Source: Ascidia mentula
Lineage: Eukaryota > Chordata > Ascidiacea > Phlebobranchia > Ascidiidae
Reading direction: 5' to 3'
Length of the DNA stretch: 64,000 nucleotides
Assembly (NCBI GenBank): GCA_947561715.1
Contig: OX387200.1
Span: forward strand, 21,330,501-21,394,500
Notes under the pieces: generated by a model
Database searches by the model: none
What the model was told of the DNA's origin: nothing
The model's input: only the letters and a program-made list of their open reading frames with translations
Part shown: positions 1 through 14,675 of the stretch, piece by piece
Numbering within the stretch: the stretch's first letter is position 1
How the letters are laid out: every line of letters begins with the position of its first letter
Translations under genes and position numbers: made by a program

Positions 1-1522
1 CTGTGCTTCATGCAGTTGATCTGATCAGGACGTAGCTGGAATGTTTAGCTTGTCGACGTTTGTCAACGTCACAATGAAAGTGCAGGCGTTTGGAGCGAAG
101 CCAAACAGGGGAAAGAGAAAAGTTTGAAGCCGGCAGATCGGATAATTGCGTTGTCTCGATAAAATTGAATCATGATCTTACATTTAACCGCAACTTAGTG
201 CTGCAGGTCAAACTCTTTTATGGAAAAACTTAACTTCCCAGTTGTGCGGGACTTTCCAAAGTAAGGTAACTTCGGGGTTTACCAAAGTAAGGTAAGTCAT
301 TTGCTCAAAAAAACAAAAATAACTTGGTCGCAGTAATTGACAACGGCCAAATTTTTTGTCATTAAATGATTAGCGAACGCGTAATTGCCGGGGACGATTT
401 GACTTACCGGTTAAGCAGATTTAAATTCAAGTGGTTTTCACACGAACACAAACCGTTCCAGTGACGCGAAGCCTGTTATTCCGTTTCTCGGGCATTTTCA
501 TCGTTCATTTCCCGCTGAGTGAGGTTTTCGTCACTCACTCTTGCTCTGCTCGTCGGTTACAGGCTGGTGCCCATCACAAGCTGTGCTTGTCGTTCCTACG
601 CCTGTTTGTGAAAAGGTTCAAAAAAGGGTGATAAAAGTTGTGAGTTGCAGTTGCTACGCGCCTGTTAATAAGTTGCAGAAGTAAATTTGATATTTCTGAG
701 CTTGCGTCAGTGTTATTTGAAATTTATGGTGAGGTTTAGATTCATAGACTCGCCGCATAACAATTTTTATGTTCAGTTTGATTCGACCGCATCGGAAGGC
801 AATAAAACACAACACGGTTAAAAACTGTCGCGGTTTGACCTGGCGTTTGATTCACATCATACCAGTTTAACGTGGGCGTAAACATATTGAGTTTGCATAA
901 ATTTAAGCGATGATTCTGGCTTAACACTTACTGTTGCCGCATCATGTGTTATCTGATCATGGCACAATGTCTGCGTAACTGGCATACAAATGAACACGCT
1001 TTCTTTTATGATGGTTGGTGTGCGTAAAAAGTGAGGTGTGAAGTTAGGCCGAATGTTGCAGTCCGGTAAATGACTAATGATGATTTCAGAGACTTTGCTG
1101 TTCACTTGTGACAAAAACAAACAATCTATAGCTGTTTACCATGCTTGGTTTTCAATGAGGCAGAGATAGTTTCCAAGTAACCGGCATGATGAACTTTGAA
1201 CCAGTAATGCAGAAAGGTGCATGTTAGTGCAGGTTCGGAAACGAATGTTTTCCTATTTGCTTTTGGGAATTTGGTATCAAACCTACAACGCTTTGGTTAT
1301 AACAGTGCAAGTTCCAATTAGAAGGTTGTGCATGACTCGATATGACAAGGTTTTGTTTTTGAGTCTGTCAAGGAACTTATCATTCATTTGTAGAATTCCT
1401 TTTTTGTTTTAACGCAAAAATTGTTGACTTCTTCGCAGATTTGTATTCTGACACTCTCTGTAACGCATCTTCACTACAGAACATATAGAAAAACTCATGT
1501 CCATTCAACTGATCGTCTGAAG
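1..1522. other. 5' flank and leader of GPCR-A
   Basis: No coding exon was recognised. A good 3' splice site (pyrimidine-rich tract ending CAG at 1436-1438) lies 84 bases before the chosen start codon. The mRNA leader therefore probably begins at 1439, joined either to an unseen upstream exon or to a trans-spliced leader. Spliced-leader addition is established in Ciona, but its use here is inference. The remaining sequence shows only short ORFs and a twice-repeated AAAGTAAGGTAA motif near 258-296. Confidence 0.4.
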
Positions 1523-4500
1523 ATGAACTCGGAAACTTTAAATGGAACTAACTTGACCACTATTGGGCCCAACGTCACCAACGTTACACCCGTGGCCCTT
1601 TGGGGTCCGCTTGGTCCGCAGGAATACTTCGAGGTTCTCTACCTATCTATTGTTGTGATACTCGGAACAATTGGGAACCTCACTGTGATATTCTCAATTA
1701 TTCACGAGAATCGCGTCCACGCTCACGGGAACGCGTTCGTCATCAACCTAGCAATCGCAGATCTTTTGGTAAGTTGATTGTGACGTCATAGTTATGCGCG
1801 GAAGCGCGCTTCTGTACCTGTCTCTGCTACGTAAAGCCGTACATTGTCGCGTCACAATAGCGGAGATTTATTCTGTAATCACGGTAAGTCAAAAATCTCG
1901 TGGCGGCATTTGTTGCGTCATAATAAGGGGGCGCTTGCAAAAGTTATTTAAAACGAAGACGTGCATTTAAAGTGTAGAGCAAATATTTTGAACAACTTTA
2001 TCTTTTTAAAAGTGCGCCTTAAAAAAGACGTGGGACAAACGCTTAACTCGTGTTAAGTTTTAACATGTTTCCATCAACTATTAAAAAGCAAGTTTAATTC
2101 TCTGTGTGTCTGAACGCAAAGAACGCTCGGGTCATAACCACGTGGACAGTGTCGGAATTGACCGTGACGAATTTAATGCAGTTTTTATTGAGCCACGACG
2201 TCGCTTGGTATTGATTCAGATGAAAGAGAGCATATCGCATATCCACCGGTCACCCACCAGCCAGAACCCTTATAGGTTTAATATCATTTACGTATGTGTT
2301 TTACACGTAATTCGGGATGGTTTCGGCATTCCACTAAAGCGAACTCGGTGACAACTCCTAAAGAAAAACGAGAAACAGAAAAAAATGGGTCTGTTGGGAA
2401 ATGCATAAGCCAGCAATAAAGTCTTCATTTCAATGCGAAATTTGAACGGCACTTCATGCCATAATCTGTCAGCGGAATGTCACCGGCGTGCTTAGCAAAT
2501 AGCTTCTATGCTTTCGTCGCCCGAGGTCATCATTCACTTAGTTTCACCAAGTAACAATCACAAACGTTGCAGCAATGATTACTCGCTCTTGTTTATGCTG
2601 AGGTAACACCATACTTTTTCACCACTCACCCAGGGCGTTTTTTGGTCTTAATGGTAAATTGCGGGCCCTTTGGAAGCGCTGGGCCCGGTTTGGCCAAATA
2701 GGTTAACTGGACCTAAGACTTGGCCCTCCACCCGTCAACGGTAATATTAAAAACATGTTTGTTTCAATCCAAGCCCACTTGAGGGATGACGTCATTGGCG
2801 TTGCTCTTAACACGTGGTTGCAGGTGGATACGTTAAAAACGCGCGCTGTGGTTTACATGACCTGATCCAGTTACGTGACATTCTGAGTGCTTACTATGGG
2901 TGTCCAATTGCCTTAGTTAACGTGTTTGGGCGGTCTCAATAACAAGGTGCTGTGTTTTAATGTACAATTGCTTGGGAACAATATTAAATTTTCATCACAC
3001 AACAATTTAGTGAAGAACATTTCTATGCATAAATATCAAGGCCACAGTTACGCGTATAATAACGGCGCGCGATTTTATTTGACAACGTTTATAGCAAGGT
3101 CGAAGTAATGTCACCTGCGACCTTTATATTTGGCCGCCCAAAAAGCTTAGGACTCGTCACAACAAATTTACCGCATGCCTTTACAGACCACTGCCCTAAC
3201 GGTAATCACTGCGTATCGCAAGATCACTGCGTTTATTGGAGGTTCGGTAAACTGTTGTCGACAAAGCTTTTCCACAATCGCACACGATTTAACACCGTCC
3301 ATCACGTTCCAGGTGACCGGTTTTGTCGTACCGACCGTGATCGCGAATGTGGTTGCCGGTGGCAACGCGCTCCCGTTCTATGCTTGCAAGGTAGCTGGAT
3401 ACACTGTGACCGTCACCTGCACCTGTTCAGTTGCCAACCTCATGATAATCGCGATAAACAGGTGAGTCTTAAGTACCTTAAAGTAAGAAACTGGTTCCGA
3501 AAGAAGCATGTGTTCTTGAAAGTGATAAATCGGATACCGCATTCATCAAACGTGGAAAACGTTTCGTCCGATAATTTATCACTAATTTATCCACCATTAA
3601 GCACACAACCGACACATAGTAAGGGAATATTGGCAAAATACACAGTGGTTGCAGAAAAAAATCAGAATGCAAAAAATGCTTGTGGAAGTCCATTTGTTCG
3701 TTGACTGTGAGCCACCGATACAACTACGCTCGCGTCCCTCCAGTTATTTTGTTTGCTCAATGACAGATAATCCATAAGCCATTAGAATCAACAGGAACTT
3801 GCATTTGATGAACAGTTGAACGTCAAACCGCAACCGTAGGTCGCGTAACACATAAATTCGGTAATGGAAGTTTAATGCAGAGAGAGGTAATCTTTCTTAA
3901 GCCTTTAAATCAATAGAAAGCCATCGATTATTTGCTCATTAAAGATAAATTTGGAACCCAAATAAAAACCTTGGCCGAAACCCACTGCTTAAAGTTAAAA
4001 ACAGATGATAGTTTGTCAACGGTCCGTTTAAAACAACAACACATAAATCTGTTAAATCAAAATGCTAACACTATTCCTAGAAGATATTAAAATTCATATA
4101 AAGTGTGTGGGGGAATTGCAGTCAACTCAAATGCACTGAACATAATTGTTGCACGGTTAATTTCATCCCAACCTACGTGGGTAATTAACAGTTCCTGTAA
4201 GCACTTACGACTCGTCGTCAACGTCATAAGTAAACTACGCAAACCACAACTAAACCTCCTGTGAATCAATGCAGGACGAACGCATTAGGGAGTTGTATGT
4301 CATCGCTTCGCTGAATTGGTGATAATGTCCTTTTGGCTCGTGCAGTGTAAACACCAACAACTTGATTCACGGTATAGGTTAGGAAGTAATGGTGTGCAGT
4401 AATTGCCTAAATTCGTATCAGTAATTGACTGATGCTATTGTTGAAAATGAACTCAATCGACGCAATGTTTTGACTCTGAAGCAAATCTCCACATGCGTTT

Positions 4501-7500
4501 CCGTGTTTTGAAAATAAACGTTAATTACGTACGCACGGACTAAAAGTAAAGCTAATCGTTTAAAACGTTGTTTTAATCAACGCGTGAAGTGCAAGGTCGT
4601 CCTGTATTTTCATCTAACGTACACTCGTATACTTGTAAGCGATCGCGGCTTGTACATTATTAATTACAACCGTGCTGTACTTGTATTGACAAACCGCGCA
4701 CCCATAAGCCACAACACGGATTAGCTTGCATGTAATTAAACCCAACCTTTCCTTTGAACATAAACCGCTTGTCCTTCCCTTAACAGAGGTTAGAAGGAAA
4801 TGTTGGCCATTAAGGGGTAGGCAACCTTTACAACACTTCGTGCTTATTTACGATTTGTGTCAAGTTTTTGTGACTTCGCGTTGCAACAAATATGCACCAA
4901 AATATGTTTTTTTTTTCAGTCACCATTGCGTCGCGACTCATGCAATCTCATTTCATGAATATATGAATTTTAATGAGTAAACTCATGCAGTTTCTCGACA
5001 TTTGCCCGCTTTTTAACCTTTATATCTTTGATATCCCGGATGTATGGTAAATTCTTGACGTACGTCTTTATACACCACCTAGCGTTTGACATTTGAAATA
5101 TGGAATTTTAACCTTTAAAATCTACATTACTATTTCCATGATCTTGGTGCATCGACGAATCCACTCCATTTACAAATAAATCCATCACACGTCAACATTT
5201 CGACGAAACTTTAGCCATGAAAAATGTTCCGTGTTATCTCAATGGACAGGGGTTACTTTTACCACCAGTGATCATTATTTTTGCACCCACAGATATTGGG
5301 CGGTTGTCCACAGCAAGACCTACCCGCGGAAATTCACTCGGAAGAGGGTTTACATCATGGTGCTGGGATGCTGGATTTGGTGCAACCTCGTCAGCATGCC
5401 CACACTTATTGGCTGGGGGAGTGTCGAGTAAGTGATATTCCTATCTTAAATTAAACCGCATTCTTGTCATTACATGAACCGGCCCTTGCCCATAAAAAGT
5501 ACATGTGTAGAAGAGCTTGTGTGAAACCACGTGAAATCATGATCTTATATCAGTAATGTTTGTCATGTTTCGGTTCCGAATATTTAACAAGATATAGCGT
5601 TTGTGAAACCACTTGAGTAAGTTAGAGTGAAGTCGAAACCATCGGACAACCACGAACAAAACACGAATATGGTAATAAACTATACAAGTCATGTCATATG
5701 TTGCGAAGTTCGCTTTCTGTAGAAAGCATCAACCGAGGCAACTTCTCTGTAGCATAACCGAAACCATGACCTGTGTTAGTCGTGAATTGTTGGACATATT
5801 GTTTTAAACCATTTTCTGTTAATTTTAAAATAGAATGTAAAAATACTGCGGTGATAGGACTGGCCGTTCACGTTTGGGTAGAAAATAAATCTCTGTGCTT
5901 ACAATGAAAAAGTTGGCTTCTTCGTGGCTACAGCAGGGTGTGATGACACACCGTAAAAACTAACTTTTTTGGGGCTTGTAAAAGCTACACGCCGTAACAA
6001 CAAGAAGCGTCGTGTGTTACGTCACAATTATTTACACGTTATTTTCTGCGGTAAACAAACCATGCGGCATGTTTAGACATCATTCAATATGACGGTATCG
6101 GATCCCTTTACCACTAATAACGCATCTTGGTTCGTGAAACCCAACAAGCATTCCTGCCATCTCCGCCAGACTTCACCCACCCGCCTGTTCTCAAATATTG
6201 CAATCGAATCAAATTCAACGTTTATCCGAATATAATCCAAACGACATCAAAATACGTTTGTTTTTCTTTTTTTTTAACTTTCTAATTGTTGTTTTTAACG
6301 CAGTTACGACGTAAAGATGATGCTTTGTTCTTGGAACGACACGATTGCCATCAGTTACACCATCTTCCTCGCTGGATGCGCGATCTTCGTCCCTCTCGTC
6401 GTCATCGCATTTTGCTACTGGAAACTTTTTTCGTAAGTCGTCACTAATTATTGTCAGCGAAATAATCACCAATGTAGCCCAGCCTTTTTGTTCTGAGAAT
6501 TGTGAGGAAATCCGTGATTGTGTAAGGTTACAAAGTATGTCTGATGAAACTACTGCTAATCGTTCGTTAACCATTAGCACTGATAAAGTGCATGAAACGT
6601 CAATGCTTACAAACAACTTACATCAGCTTTGACTTTCATCTTTAGAAAATTGCTGTATTAGTATACGTAAAACTGTAACTGGTATTCATGAAACATAGCT
6701 AAAATTTGCTTTTTCATGCCAGTACCATCTGGTCTTGGTTGAGCATTGTCTACTTAAATAAGGAACCAATGATTCCCATTATACGTAAGGGAAATCGATA
6801 TTGCTACAGTAAAAAATTAGCTGTCATGAATCACAGACTTTTATCCATTTAGATACGCACTTTAAACTTTCAACGTGATCAACTAAACCTGTAAGCTTAG
6901 CTACAACCAGATGTGCTTCTTCATATTTGGTGCGCAGTAAACTTTAAAACCATTTACATAAACGCTGGTAATGAGGATTTAGTTTGGCAAACAGTCAGAT
7001 TAACGTCCATTTCAACACACATTGCGGCCGATGTGTAATTTCTAATCGAGGCTGTCAATCAAGTTATTGAAAACGAAAAATGGCGAAGACTTAACAATCA
7101 GATGTGTCAACATTTGCTTCAAACTAGATTACAACTCATGAAAACCTTCATAATTTTTAAGGAACACATGCCGGGTTCCGCGTAATCGACTTTGGGAATC
7201 GTTGCTGTACACAATCATCTCATGAGACTGACGATATACCTGACCTTGTCATTGCTATCAATGTTAATACTCGGGAGACCGAACGACTTTTCGTTGAACC
7301 ACATCTAATGAAAGCATAATAATCTCTAAACAATTGAATGAAGGCTGAAGTATTTCGGGTGTTATCATTAATTCCGGATCATTTCTGTCAAAATTTTAAG
7401 TTGTTAATCCAAAATGTAACCAAACAAAGTCTTATAAAAAGGCATGGAGCCAATAACATGACTCTTGAGAGTTGCATACGGAGATGGCTGTTGTTTCGAC

Positions 7501-10500
7501 CAATAAAGTCTCATCCACATGCAACGGAGAATGTGTTGTCTTTAGATTGTCCAAAGACTGGCCCCACACTAAGTTGGTATGAGTGGCATGACTTCCATAT
7601 ATCCGCCACTTAGTTGCGCAACTAATGATCAATCACTTTCGCCTCGTGACGTCATTGGTTGATGAAGCGCAACCTGGGGTCTGTTTTTGTTAGTCTGTTT
7701 TGTTTGTTTTTTTGCAATCTTGAATTAGAGTTATTACTTGTTAAATTTGCGTCGGATTGCATTGGATACAAACAAACGTTGTCGGATTCTGATTTGCTCG
7801 TTTTTGTTTCAGTTTTGACAAACCAATCGGTGGGAACCAACCGTTTACATACGTTAGCAAATCGCTTGACCCGAGAACGCTGCCCGGTTTTATTTTTGCC
7901 AAACTTCGTAGACGTGCGTGTGACCTGTAGTATGTATTAGCTGTATTTTTTCCAGTTTCTGTTCAGTATATTTTAGTGGATGAACTGTTATTATCGAAGC
8001 AACTCTAGAATGTTTCGTGTAGAAAGTCATAAGTTGGCTGGGTGACGTGCAACACGGTCAAGCCGTACGCAAAACGTCACTTCCTTAGTATCACCGGATG
8101 CTCCGTTATAACAAACTTAGCTTAAGATGGGTAAATGAAAGGATAGCAATATATCCTCTGCATGAAAAGGAAATCCTCACTAAAGTAAATAGTACGAACA
8201 CGCTCAATGTAGGCCTTCGGCATCCTTTGGTACCTTGCATTTTTTGCTGATAGAACTATTTTTTAACTGGGTACGCCAATATAAATTCCAAGCGTTGATG
8301 TTTTCATGAAAAAGTAATCTCACTCGATTCGACATAAATGGTGTCATCTCCCTTTCAAACGTTGCCAGCGGGTTACAAATAATTAATTACCTCCTACTAC
8401 AAAAATGTAATTTAACGGAAAGTCGTACGATATTTCATAATTTATTAACAGAGCAATTTGGATAATTAAATACTTCCCTTTCCTTTGCAAAAATTTCCGA
8501 AAGTTGTTTTTGGCTGGAATTTGTTCAACTTGTCACGCAATCGTTTAAGTTCTGTAAATAGGACTAGATTTTATCGGTAAATTACTACAAATTGTGGACG
8601 ACGATCGTCGGTCATGACCCTTGCGAAATTTCCAGTCTACGATAAATTTTATGATTAAATATTCAATGTAGTGTCTTGTGTAAAGATCGTTAAGTGTCTT
8701 ATTATCATAGCAAAGTATATTTGTGTTGCAACTTTGGCCAGTTATCGTCCATCGGCCACCGTCATCTTGAAGTTACCGAAACTTGCCAGTTTCACAGATA
8801 TGCAAGGTTAAATATAAATGCTGTGGTTTGAAACGTTCGTCCTCATTACGCATAGCAACTATCGCCAATTCGGGGAACTTAGAAGTAACGTAATAATAGA
8901 CTCTGTCTGTGACGTAACAAAGCGGTTGCCGCACCCAAGGTTGCAGGATTCTGTGACGTCATATCGGTATCAATCTGCAGCAGGAATAGAATTTTTTTAC
9001 GCCTGGCAGCACGCATATTTTTGCGGTCACCTCAGTTTTACTGAAACTGGCGAACTCAGCAACATTTTTTAATATGTTAACACCAAGTCATTATTTGAAG
9101 GTAAACAGTAGCGCTTTTGGAAGTGCTTGGGCTGTCTTAACAGCCTGACACCAAACGCGCGCAGTTTCACGTTTTTTCAACAATAAAACTGTTCAAATTT
9201 CTGTAATTTAATACTAGGTCGTTTCATGTGATCACATTTCTCCTCAGCACTGTACGGACGAGTGGACGTTGGGTTCGAAGCCTCAGTGTTGGGAGTGGGG
9301 TTGTGAACAGTGAACAAAACAGAAGATCTGAAAGGAAGGAACGAAACTTGCTGCAAACCTTGGCTACCACTGTTGCCGTATTCTGCATATGTTGGCTTCC
9401 CTATGCATTGACGATCATAATCGACGCTGATGGAGTTCCCGGTTTGGCGAAAAAGGTGATATATGTTTGTGCTCCTGTTAACATACACACATAAGGAAGC
9501 ATTGAGCTATAGCCAATCTGCTCGTCAATATTCTTATGGAGTTGAGTAGTGTTGTAATATGTGTCAATAACTTCGTTAGCTTGTCCAACTTGTACGTCAA
9601 CTGTCTGGAGTTCATTTTGGTCTGGAATAAAGTAAATATTTGTTGGCGAATAACAACCTTTACGCTTCGGTGATTTGATAAAATCTGTTTACCGGAACTT
9701 GCGGTGAACGAAACCCACAAAAAACATTTTGGAATTTTTCTGACAGGCGTTTCGATATAACTCTTCACACTAACCTGTTTTACTGTGTTCAGGCATTCGG
9801 GTGGTTGGGATTGAGTAATTCTGCCGTCAACTTTGTGATCTACGGTGCGATGAACCCTGTCTTCAGACGAGGATACAGAAACCTCTTCTTCTTCATCTTC
9901 ACCTGCAAAAGATCGAAGAAGATTTCATCTACCGGCCTCCACGCTTCACAGCATTCAGATTCTTTTTATAAGTAAGTTGCTCGACCTCCTGCACAGTTGT
10001 ATCGCGCTCGTGGCGACCACGGGCGCCCGCAAAGGGAGGGAAGGTTTGTACTTTGTACCTCCTGGAGAACAAAATAAAACACAAGGTTAAAAGAGAGGGA
10101 ACTAGTCGGGAACATAAATTGGGGGAGCATATTTTTTATCAGTTAACTGACTATAGGAACATGTTACTGCAAACGTGAAGTATTTATGCGTTCTACATTT
10201 AAAATTTTTTTAATAATGTGCGTTTTTCATAACAGTCGCGTTTGTACTGGTTGTGGTTTTAAGTAAAACCAGGAACCTTCGACTCTTTCAAGAAATCTCT
10301 TGACAAGTTAGTTAGTCACTTGTACAGCTCATCACACAAACACCACAACGCATTTTCACCTGTGAAACTAACAAACAATATGTCATTAACAACCACAAGT
10401 CACACTACCACCGTTGATGAGGATGTGAATGCTGTCGATTCATAGAAATGTCACTCTTTCCACAAACATTTTGTGTGACAAATGCTAGCGGTTGTTTTGG

Positions 10501-12972
10501 CAGGTGACAGTGATATGCGCTATTTCCGCAATAGTGCCTTGATTACTTTAAGACCCTGCCATTTTCCGAATGTCTATGTTTATCATAGCCCTACCACAGC
10601 CTTTGCTTGGCATCGTACGTTCTTGGTAAAACGGTCGTACAATAAAAAACTTTCTGCACTGTGGATGGTTGCGAATGGCTTGCTTGTTTTGCTTTTGCCG
10701 CAACTTACAACGGTCCCAAAACCTTGTTCTCACATCCCACCAAGAAGAGTTACGAGCACGTGACACTAGTAAAGATATTCCAAATCATTTATTCATCGTC
10801 GTAAATCACACCATAGCTGCACTGATGAGACCTATTAGGTCCAGTGGCCATCTGTTTGCAGCTTACTATAAAACGATTATTGGCTCTATTGCTTATACAT
10901 TTATTCATAGTTTGGCGCACACTTGGGTTGGTGCACATGTATGTTCATATCGTACGACGAACAACGAAGTAAGCGACTTTCTAATGTAACACGTTTTCGT
11001 TTAGGTCTCGCCGTCGAAGCTCAGCTCCTGGAACCCCGAACAGCAACAGCAGGTTGAACGTCAAACCAAGTCCGATGACTATATTGGCGAGACACAGCAT
11101 ACCAGCGGTAATAAACACTCGACTCAGGGTTGAGAACTTAAGTGGTTTGAAGCCGATAGCTTATACGTTTGCTTGCGCTTGTGAAGTGAAACCTGTCTAG
11201 TGTTCTCTTAGTATCGCTCTCAAGGTGCGGAGTGGCTTATTATTGAAAACGTATAAACAAAAATACCCCTTGCTTTAGGTGGACGCGTTTCGAATACATG
11301 CCATGTTTTATGTTAAAAAATATTTTGCCGCAGCTCAATAATCATTATTGTGGTTCTTATAGTTCTGTATTTCACTTTTTGTTTTGTTTGCCACCAACCA
11401 ATGTCGTTTCTTACAGTCCTTCTACACCGACACCAAATCCAGTGCCTCTAATACACCCCAGCTCGGAACCAGGAACTGCAGTAATAACGGAAATCTGCAC
11501 TTCAACAAACGTCCAGCTTCCGCTGCTGTTGATTCATCAAAGGTAGGAAGTATTGCGATGTGACGTAAGCCGGGATATCAAAAGCGACAGCAATAATACC
11601 ACAATGGATACATGTGGTAAAGTAATTCCCAGAACACAGGCAGTTGAGAATGACATGCGCGCAACTGTCAAGCGAATGCTCTATACACCAAACGTAACTT
11701 TTTTAAAAAGCTTGATGTGTTTGCAGTGAGTGTTTATTTGTAATATTTCCCAAACCTATAATGTTTTATAAACGGATTTTCTGAGAAAAAACAGACTGGC
11801 CCATAGTGCTGATAATGGCAGATACTTTTGCCGAATCGTTTCAACTAAATAAAACATGTAACTTTAAATGGCATTATAGGCCTTCTGTTTATCGTCAGAA
11901 ATATCGCAGCAATATTACATGCAATGGCATGATTGGCCTGGTTAGCCCAGGGTCGTGAGTTCAACCTCACCGGGAGCTTGATTTTTTAAATCTCGCTCCG
12001 ACTTGTCAGGAAAAAGTGGTTGATCCAGCTAGGCTGCATTGCCTGGGCTGCCAAGCCCGAAAACCTCATGATGTTCGTTAGAAATATAATATTTTTCTGC
12101 AACAATCTTAACTTGTTTTTTTCTTCTAGAGTTTTGGACGTGGGTCTGAGGCAAGATCCAGGCGGAAGTCTGAGGATTCACCATCGGTATCTCAACGTTA
12201 TCAACCATCACCAAAGAGCAAATCAGTGAAACCTTCAGCCACAGCAGCTGCGGCGTTTCGAAGGCCTCACAGTCTGCTGAGAAGAGATAAGAAAAACGCT
12301 CCAGCTGACAAGAAGGTGGCAGAGTTGGAACGTGAGGCTAGGTTGAAGCGAAACAGTCTGATGCTCTTACAGGTGAAGGTTATTCTGTGCTCATGCATTG
12401 GAACGTTAGTGCGCTGAACAACTTTTAAAATTACCTCCAACTTTTGCGTTATCACTTCTGGCGTTACATACGAGTCAATCGAATCATCTACCGAAAGACT
12501 AGCATGCCATGATCATCTACAAAAAATGTATGCAAAACATAATCACCTGGCCTATTTATGTTGCGACGTTGCGGCTATTGATCAGTTTTAAGTCATGCAT
12601 TGTTAATTCGCAAGTGTTTACTGTTGGTTTGTCCAAATTCACAAACAGTGAAATATTTTTCGCACCAAACCGCAAAGTTGATGCTATTTTGCGCCAGGAT
12701 TTAACTCTATTATGACGTCACAGATACAAATGAGCGACGATGAGGAGGATAGTCCGGTGATCCACCGTCGCACTCAATCCGAAATTCCCAACGGAACTCG
12801 GCGACCAACCAAAGTCCCGCCGAGTAATTCAGCCCACGATCTCTCAAGCGAAACGTTTAAAAACCTCTCCGTCACAAACGCAACCAACCATAGCGAGTCA
12901 TCACGTGACGACGCGGAGTTGGAAGATATTCGAATTCAAGTTCCTGTTAAATCGAGAGAATCCGAAGTGTGA
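1523..12972 (+). CDS. GPCR-A: melatonin-receptor-like class A GPCR with a long C-tail
   Basis: Exons 1523-1768, 3313-3461, 5293-5427, 6304-6432, 9248-9455, 9793-9971, 11005-11107, 11417-11542, 12130-12372 and 12724-12972 join in frame to 588 codons. The N-terminus carries NGT and NVT glycosylation sequons. TM1 has GN, TM2 has LAIADLL, TM3 begins after a Cys and ends AINRYWAVVH (NRY, not DRY). ECL2 has a Cys, TM6 has CWLPY, and TM7 has NFVIYG in place of NPxxY. NRY and the IYG motif are typical of melatonin receptors and relatives such as Moody/Tre1/GPR84; the ligand cannot be read from sequence. About 270 Ser/Arg-rich residues follow TM7, encoded by five exons and ending in acidic and Ser/Thr stretches suited to phosphorylation. 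Intron 4 (6433-9247) and intron 6 hold hammerhead-like repeats, and intron 8 a SINE. The other introns show nothing recognisable. A candidate polyadenylation signal is at 14187-14192. Confidence 0.75.
7445..7525 (-). repeat. Diverged hammerhead-ribozyme-like repeat, copy a
   Basis: It lies in GPCR-A intron 4, antisense to the gene. Read on the minus strand, stem I pairs GTTGCAT (7519-7525) with ATGCAAC (7471-7477) perfectly. These bases differ from those of the other copies yet still pair. The core reads GGATGA in place of CTGATGA, stem II is GAC/GTC plus a G-T pair, GAAA is intact, stem III is reduced to about two pairs, and the cleavage triplet is GTA. The flanking GGAGCCAATAACATG is shared with the copies at 14.8, 20.2, 27.4 and 60.2 kb. 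Confidence 0.55.
10813..10866 (+). repeat. Hammerhead-like repeat lacking GAAA, copy b
   Basis: It lies in GPCR-A intron 6, in sense orientation. AGCTGCA (10815-10821) and TGCAGCT pair as stem I. CTGATGA (10822-10828) is intact and stem II GACCT/AGGTC is perfect. AGGTC is followed directly by CAGTGG: the four bases GAAA found in most other copies are missing between 10841 and 10842. Without them the core cannot work as a hammerhead. Confidence 0.65.
11932..12072 (+). mobile_element. 5'-truncated tRNA-derived SINE
   Basis: It lies in GPCR-A intron 8. It matches the longer element at 15479-15645 from the anticodon stem onward (GGCCTGGTTAGCCCAGGG, then CACCGGGAGCTTGATTTTT, then GATCCAGCTAGGCTGCATTG). 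It has lost the acceptor and D-arm part of the tRNA-like head, as expected of a 5'-truncated retroposed copy. Confidence 0.7.
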
Positions 12973-14675
<1,703 letters not shown>

